Source: Pseudomonas fluorescens
Lineage (GTDB): Bacteria > Pseudomonadota > Gammaproteobacteria > Pseudomonadales > Pseudomonadaceae
Direction: 5' to 3'
Length of the DNA: 64,000 bases
Assembly: GCF_001307275.1 (NCBI RefSeq)
Contig: NZ_CP012831.1
Span: 186,001 to 250,000, forward strand
The notes under the pieces were generated by a model. It ran no database searches. It had not been told where the DNA came from and saw only the letters and a program-made list of their open reading frames with translations. The position numbers were made by a program, and so were the translations under genes. This document shows positions 61,036 to 64,000 of this stretch, piece after piece. Within the stretch, counting starts at the first letter, position 1. Each line of letters opens with the position of its first letter.

Positions 61036-61965
61036 ATGCTGGTGTTGTGGGTAGTTCTTGCTGTACTTATCGCCTGGAGCTGGTTGACGTATCCCGGCAT
61101 CGGCCATGTGATCTACGACATGAGCATGGCCTTGGAGGCACGCCTTTACCGGTTGCGCAAAATCACCGTGCCCATCAGCGAGATGACCGTGTCGACCTGG
61201 CAGGGCGGGCCTTATGAAGCGTCCGCCAGCATCTTGATGCTGCACGGCTACAGCGGCGACAAGAACCTCTGGTTGCGTGTCGCCCGGCATTTTGTCGGTG
61301 ATTACCGGGTGGTGATCCCTGACCTCCCCGGCCATGGCGAAACCGGCTTCAAGGCCGGCGGCGGCTACGACATCCCGACCCAGGCCCGGCGAATCATCGA
61401 GTTGCTCGACGCCTGCGGCCTGGACAAGGTCCATGTGATCGGCAATTCCATGGGGGGCCATCTCGCCGCGTGGCTGGCGGCCACTTCGCCTGACCGCGTG
61501 CTGACCCTGGCGCTGCTCAATCCGGCCGGCGTCACCTCCCCCCAGCCCAGCGACATGGACCGCCAACTGGCCGCCGGTCGTAACCCGTCCCTGGTGCATT
61601 CGCAGGAGGAGTTCATGCCGTTCTATGCAATGACCATGGCCTCGCCGCCCTGGGTACCGGGCATGGTGATGGCGGCCGTGGCCGAGCGTTATGTACAACA
61701 CCGCGAAGAACTGGCGGAGATCTACGCCGACTTTCGCGCCAGCCCGTCGATGGAGCCCCACCTGACCGACATTCGCGCCCCTTCGCTGTTGCTCTGGGGC
61801 CGCCAGGACCGGGTGATCGATGTCAGCAGCGTGCCGGTGTGGAGCAAGGGCATCGCGGACTTGCGTGTGGAAATCTGGGACGGGATCGGCCACCTGCCCA
61901 TGATCGAGCAACCGGGGAAAACCGCTGCGCTGTACCGTGGCTTTCTCAAGGGTTTGGGCCAGTGA
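61036..61965 (+). CDS. membrane-anchored alpha/beta hydrolase, PlaF-like
   Basis: 309 aa. One N-terminal membrane helix (about 2-20), no signal cleavage site. Alpha/beta hydrolase core: oxyanion 'LHGYSGDK', nucleophile Ser138 in 'GNSMGGH', Asp in 'LWGRQDRVID', His in 'GIGHLPMIEQ'. The layout and the Ser position recall PlaF (PA2949), a Pseudomonas aeruginosa membrane phospholipase A. I use that name by resemblance only. Confidence 0.85.
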   Translation: MLVLWVVLAVLIAWSWLTYPGIGHVIYDMSMALEARLYRLRKITVPISEMTVSTWQGGPYEASASILMLHGYSGDKNLWLRVARHFVGDYRVVIPDLPGHGETGFKAGGGYDIPTQARRIIELLDACGLDKVHVIGNSMGGHLAAWLAATSPDRVLTLALLNPAGVTSPQPSDMDRQLAAGRNPSLVHSQEEFMPFYAMTMASPPWVPGMVMAAVAERYVQHREELAEIYADFRASPSMEPHLTDIRAPSLLLWGRQDRVIDVSSVPVWSKGIADLRVEIWDGIGHLPMIEQPGKTAALYRGFLKGLGQ

Positions 61966-61993
61966 CAGCGATGCGTAAAACAACATGAACCCA

Positions 61994-62084
61994 ATGTGGG
62001 AGCGAGCTTGCTCGCGATAGCGGCGGCACATGCAACACTGATGCAAGCTGACCCACCGCCATCGCGAGCAAACTCGTTCCACAA
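61994..62084. repeat. paired REP element, worn right arm
   Basis: Inverted REP pair; the second unit has mutated (gcaaactcgttccaca). Confidence 0.88.
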
Positions 62085-62115
62085 GGATTCGTGGCGACTG
62101 AGGGGTATCGACTCC

Positions 62116-63615
62116 ATGAACATCCTCTACGACGAACACCTCGACGGCCCTTTGCCGAAGGTGGACAAACAGACCCTGCTGCAAGCCTTCCAGGCACAGA
62201 TTCCAGACCTGGACATCCTGCACCAGGAGCAAGACCTCAAGCCCTACGAGTGCGATGGCTTGTCGGCCTATCGCACCACGCCCCTGCTGGTGGTCTTGCC
62301 CAGGCGGGTCGAGCAGGTGCAGGCGCTGCTCAAGCTCTGCCATGAACAGAACGTCCCGGTGGTCGCCAGGGGCGCCGGGACCGGTCTGTCCGGCGGTGCC
62401 CTGCCCCTGGCCAGTGGCGTGTTGCTGGTGATGGCGCGGTTCAACCAGATCCTGCACATCGACCCCGACGCCCGTACCGCACGGCTTCAGCCGGGTGTGC
62501 GCAACCTGGCGATCTCCCAGGCAGCGGCGCCGTTCGGGCTGTATTACGCGCCGGACCCTTCGTCCCAGATCGCCTGTTCCATTGGTGGCAATGTCGCGGA
62601 AAATGCCGGCGGCGTGCACTGCCTCAAGTACGGTCTGACGGTGCACAACCTGTTGAAGCTGGAAATCCTCACCGTCGAAGGCGAACGCCTGACCCTGGGC
62701 AGCGAATCCCTGGATTCGCCGGGCCTGGACCTGCTGGCGCTGTTCACCGGCTCCGAAGGCTTGCTCGGGGTGATCACCGAAGTGACGGTCAAGCTGTTGC
62801 CCCGGCCCCAGGTCGCCAAGGTGCTGCTGGCCAGTTTCGATTCGGTGGACAAGGCCGGGCGGGCGGTGGCCGACATCATCGCCGCCGGCATCATTCCCGG
62901 CGGCCTGGAAATGATGGACAACCTGGCGATCCGCGCCGCCGAGGATTTCATCCACGCTGGCTATCCGGTGGACGCCGAAGCGATCCTGCTGTGCGAACTG
63001 GACGGGGTCGAGGCCGATGTCCATGACGACTGCGAACGGGTCCGTCAGGTGTTGGAGCAGGCCGGGGCCACCGAGGTGCGCCAGGCGCGGGACGAGGCCG
63101 AGCGGCTGCGGTTCTGGGCCGGGCGCAAGAACGCCTTCCCGGCGGTGGGGCGCCTGGCGCCGGATTATTACTGCATGGACGGCACCATCCCCCGACGCGC
63201 CCTGCCCGAGGTGCTGCAACGCATCGCCAGCCTGGGCGCCGAGTATGGCCTGCGGGTCGCCAATGTGTTTCATGCCGGCGACGGCAACATGCACCCACTG
63301 ATCCTGTTCGATGCCAACCAGCCCGGCGAACTGGAGCGCGCCGAAACCCTGGGAGGGAAAATCCTCGAACTGTGTGTCCAGGTGGGCGGCAGCATCACCG
63401 GCGAGCACGGGGTTGGCCGGGAAAAGATCAATCAGATGTGCACGCAGTTCAACAGCGACGAACTGAACCTGTTCCACGCGGTAAAAGCGGCGTTCGATCC
63501 TCAGGGCCTGCTCAACCCCGGCAAGAACATCCCGACCCTGCAGCGCTGCGCCGAGTTCGGTGCCATGCACATCCATGGCGGGCAGTTGCCGTTTCCCGAA
63601 CTGGAGCGTTTCTGA
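62116..63615 (+). CDS. glcD: glycolate oxidase subunit GlcD
   Basis: 499 aa from the ATG at 62116 (MNILYDEH). FAD-binding PCMH domain with 'GAGTGLSGGALPL' and 'CSIGGNVAENAGG'; C-terminal FAD oxidase domain with 'VFHAGDGNMHPLIL' and 'GSITGEHGVGREK'. The catalytic subunit that oxidises glycolate to glyoxylate. The next gene starts within its stop codon (TGATG). Confidence 0.96.
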   Translation: MNILYDEHLDGPLPKVDKQTLLQAFQAQIPDLDILHQEQDLKPYECDGLSAYRTTPLLVVLPRRVEQVQALLKLCHEQNVPVVARGAGTGLSGGALPLASGVLLVMARFNQILHIDPDARTARLQPGVRNLAISQAAAPFGLYYAPDPSSQIACSIGGNVAENAGGVHCLKYGLTVHNLLKLEILTVEGERLTLGSESLDSPGLDLLALFTGSEGLLGVITEVTVKLLPRPQVAKVLLASFDSVDKAGRAVADIIAAGIIPGGLEMMDNLAIRAAEDFIHAGYPVDAEAILLCELDGVEADVHDDCERVRQVLEQAGATEVRQARDEAERLRFWAGRKNAFPAVGRLAPDYYCMDGTIPRRALPEVLQRIASLGAEYGLRVANVFHAGDGNMHPLILFDANQPGELERAETLGGKILELCVQVGGSITGEHGVGREKINQMCTQFNSDELNLFHAVKAAFDPQGLLNPGKNIPTLQRCAEFGAMHIHGGQLPFPELERF

Positions 63616-64000
63616 TGAGCCGCGAAGCCGACCAGGACGCCAGCGACCTGTTGCTCGAACAGGTCAGTCGCGCACGGGCCAACGCCACGCCGTTGCGCAT
63701 CCAGGGTTCGAACAGCAAGGCGTTCCTGGGGCGGGAAGTGGCCGGCGAAGTACTGGACACCCGCGTGCACCGTGGCATCGTCCATTACGACCCCACCGAG
63801 CTGGTCATCACGGCGCGGGCCGGCACCCCGCTGCGGGAACTGCTCGCTGCCCTGGAGGCCGCCGGGCAACGCCTGCCCTGCGAACCGCCGGCGTTCGGCG
63901 ACGACGCCACGGTCGGCGGCATGGTCGCCGCCGGGCTGTCGGGACCGCGTCGCCCCTGGGCGGGTTCGGTGCGCGACTTCGTCCTGGGTACGCGCCTGAT
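63615..64000 (+). CDS. glcE: glycolate oxidase subunit GlcE, cut by window edge
   Basis: The first 128 codons of GlcE: FAD-binding domain with 'IQGSNSKAFLGR' and 'FGDDATVGGMVAAGLSGPRRP'. It overlaps glcD by one base; GlcD, E and F form the membrane enzyme. The rest lies beyond 64000. Confidence 0.95.
   Translation, partial: MSREADQDASDLLLEQVSRARANATPLRIQGSNSKAFLGREVAGEVLDTRVHRGIVHYDPTELVITARAGTPLRELLAALEAAGQRLPCEPPAFGDDATVGGMVAAGLSGPRRPWAGSVRDFVLGTRL

Noticed and set aside
61003..63576. 857-codon minus-strand frame
   Set aside because: Antisense of the PlaF-like gene and glcD, and it runs through a REP pair.

Overview
The window reads as a chromosomal segment of a Pseudomonas of the fluorescens group. 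The evidence is the gene order (glnS-cysS; thrS-infC-rpmI-rplT-pheS-pheT-ihfA-MerR-tRNA-Pro; rbsBACRKD), the proteins themselves, and many copies of the 'tgtgggagcgagcttgctcgcga' type of REP element typical of these genomes. The sequence is GC-rich except from about 1.9 to 18.9 kb, which looks more AT-rich.

Layout. (1) 1-1.9 kb: the 5' part of a zinc alcohol dehydrogenase, a YceK/YidQ-type lipoprotein, and a decayed stretch. (2) 1.9-18.9 kb: a genomic island bounded by a perfect 48-bp direct repeat (1900-1947 and 18865-18912). The repeat is the 3' part of the tRNA-Pro(GGG) gene at 18868-18944. A stub of a tyrosine integrase lies inside the left junction. The cargo, nearly all on the minus strand, looks like anti-phage defence. 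It contains a 2208-aa DUF4011/SF1 helicase/PD-(D/E)XK/DUF3320 protein, a 334-aa coiled-coil protein, a BamE-like small exported protein and a four-gene membrane cassette. That cassette encodes a four-TM coiled-coil protein, a membrane-anchored vWA-like protein, a MotA/ExbB/ZorA-like channel subunit with a long coiled-coil tail, and a MotB/ExbD/ZorB-like subunit. It is followed by a GHKL ATPase fused to a PD-(D/E)XK-like nuclease. Two related ~150-bp MITE-like elements flank the cassette. I regard cassette plus nuclease as a Zorya-like system that I cannot match to a named type.

(3) 18.9-26.4 kb: core translation genes and ihfA. (4) 26.7-28.7 kb: small exported or hypothetical proteins and a cold-shock protein. 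(5) 28.7-35.7 kb: a ribose operon (transport, repressor, kinase, pyranase) ending in a signal-peptide-bearing nucleoside hydrolase, with a LacI-type operator ahead of rbsB. (6) 35.8-39.1 kb: small genes, a LexA-box-led DUF1654-endonuclease I pair, and csrA. (7) 39.4-44 kb: cysS, glnS, ppiB, lpxH. (8) 44.1-49.1 kb: a MarR-regulated tripartite efflux operon with paired operators. (9) 49.2-54.7 kb: tamB-tamA. (10) 54.7-64 kb: GNAT, exonuclease III, a PstS-OmpA fusion, a CPG2-like peptidase, a MASE2-GGDEF cyclase, a PlaF-like lipase, glcD and the start of glcE. REP pairs occupy most gaps from 37.5 kb onward; I noticed none in the island.

All assignments come from reading the sequence and recalling families. 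No search was run.
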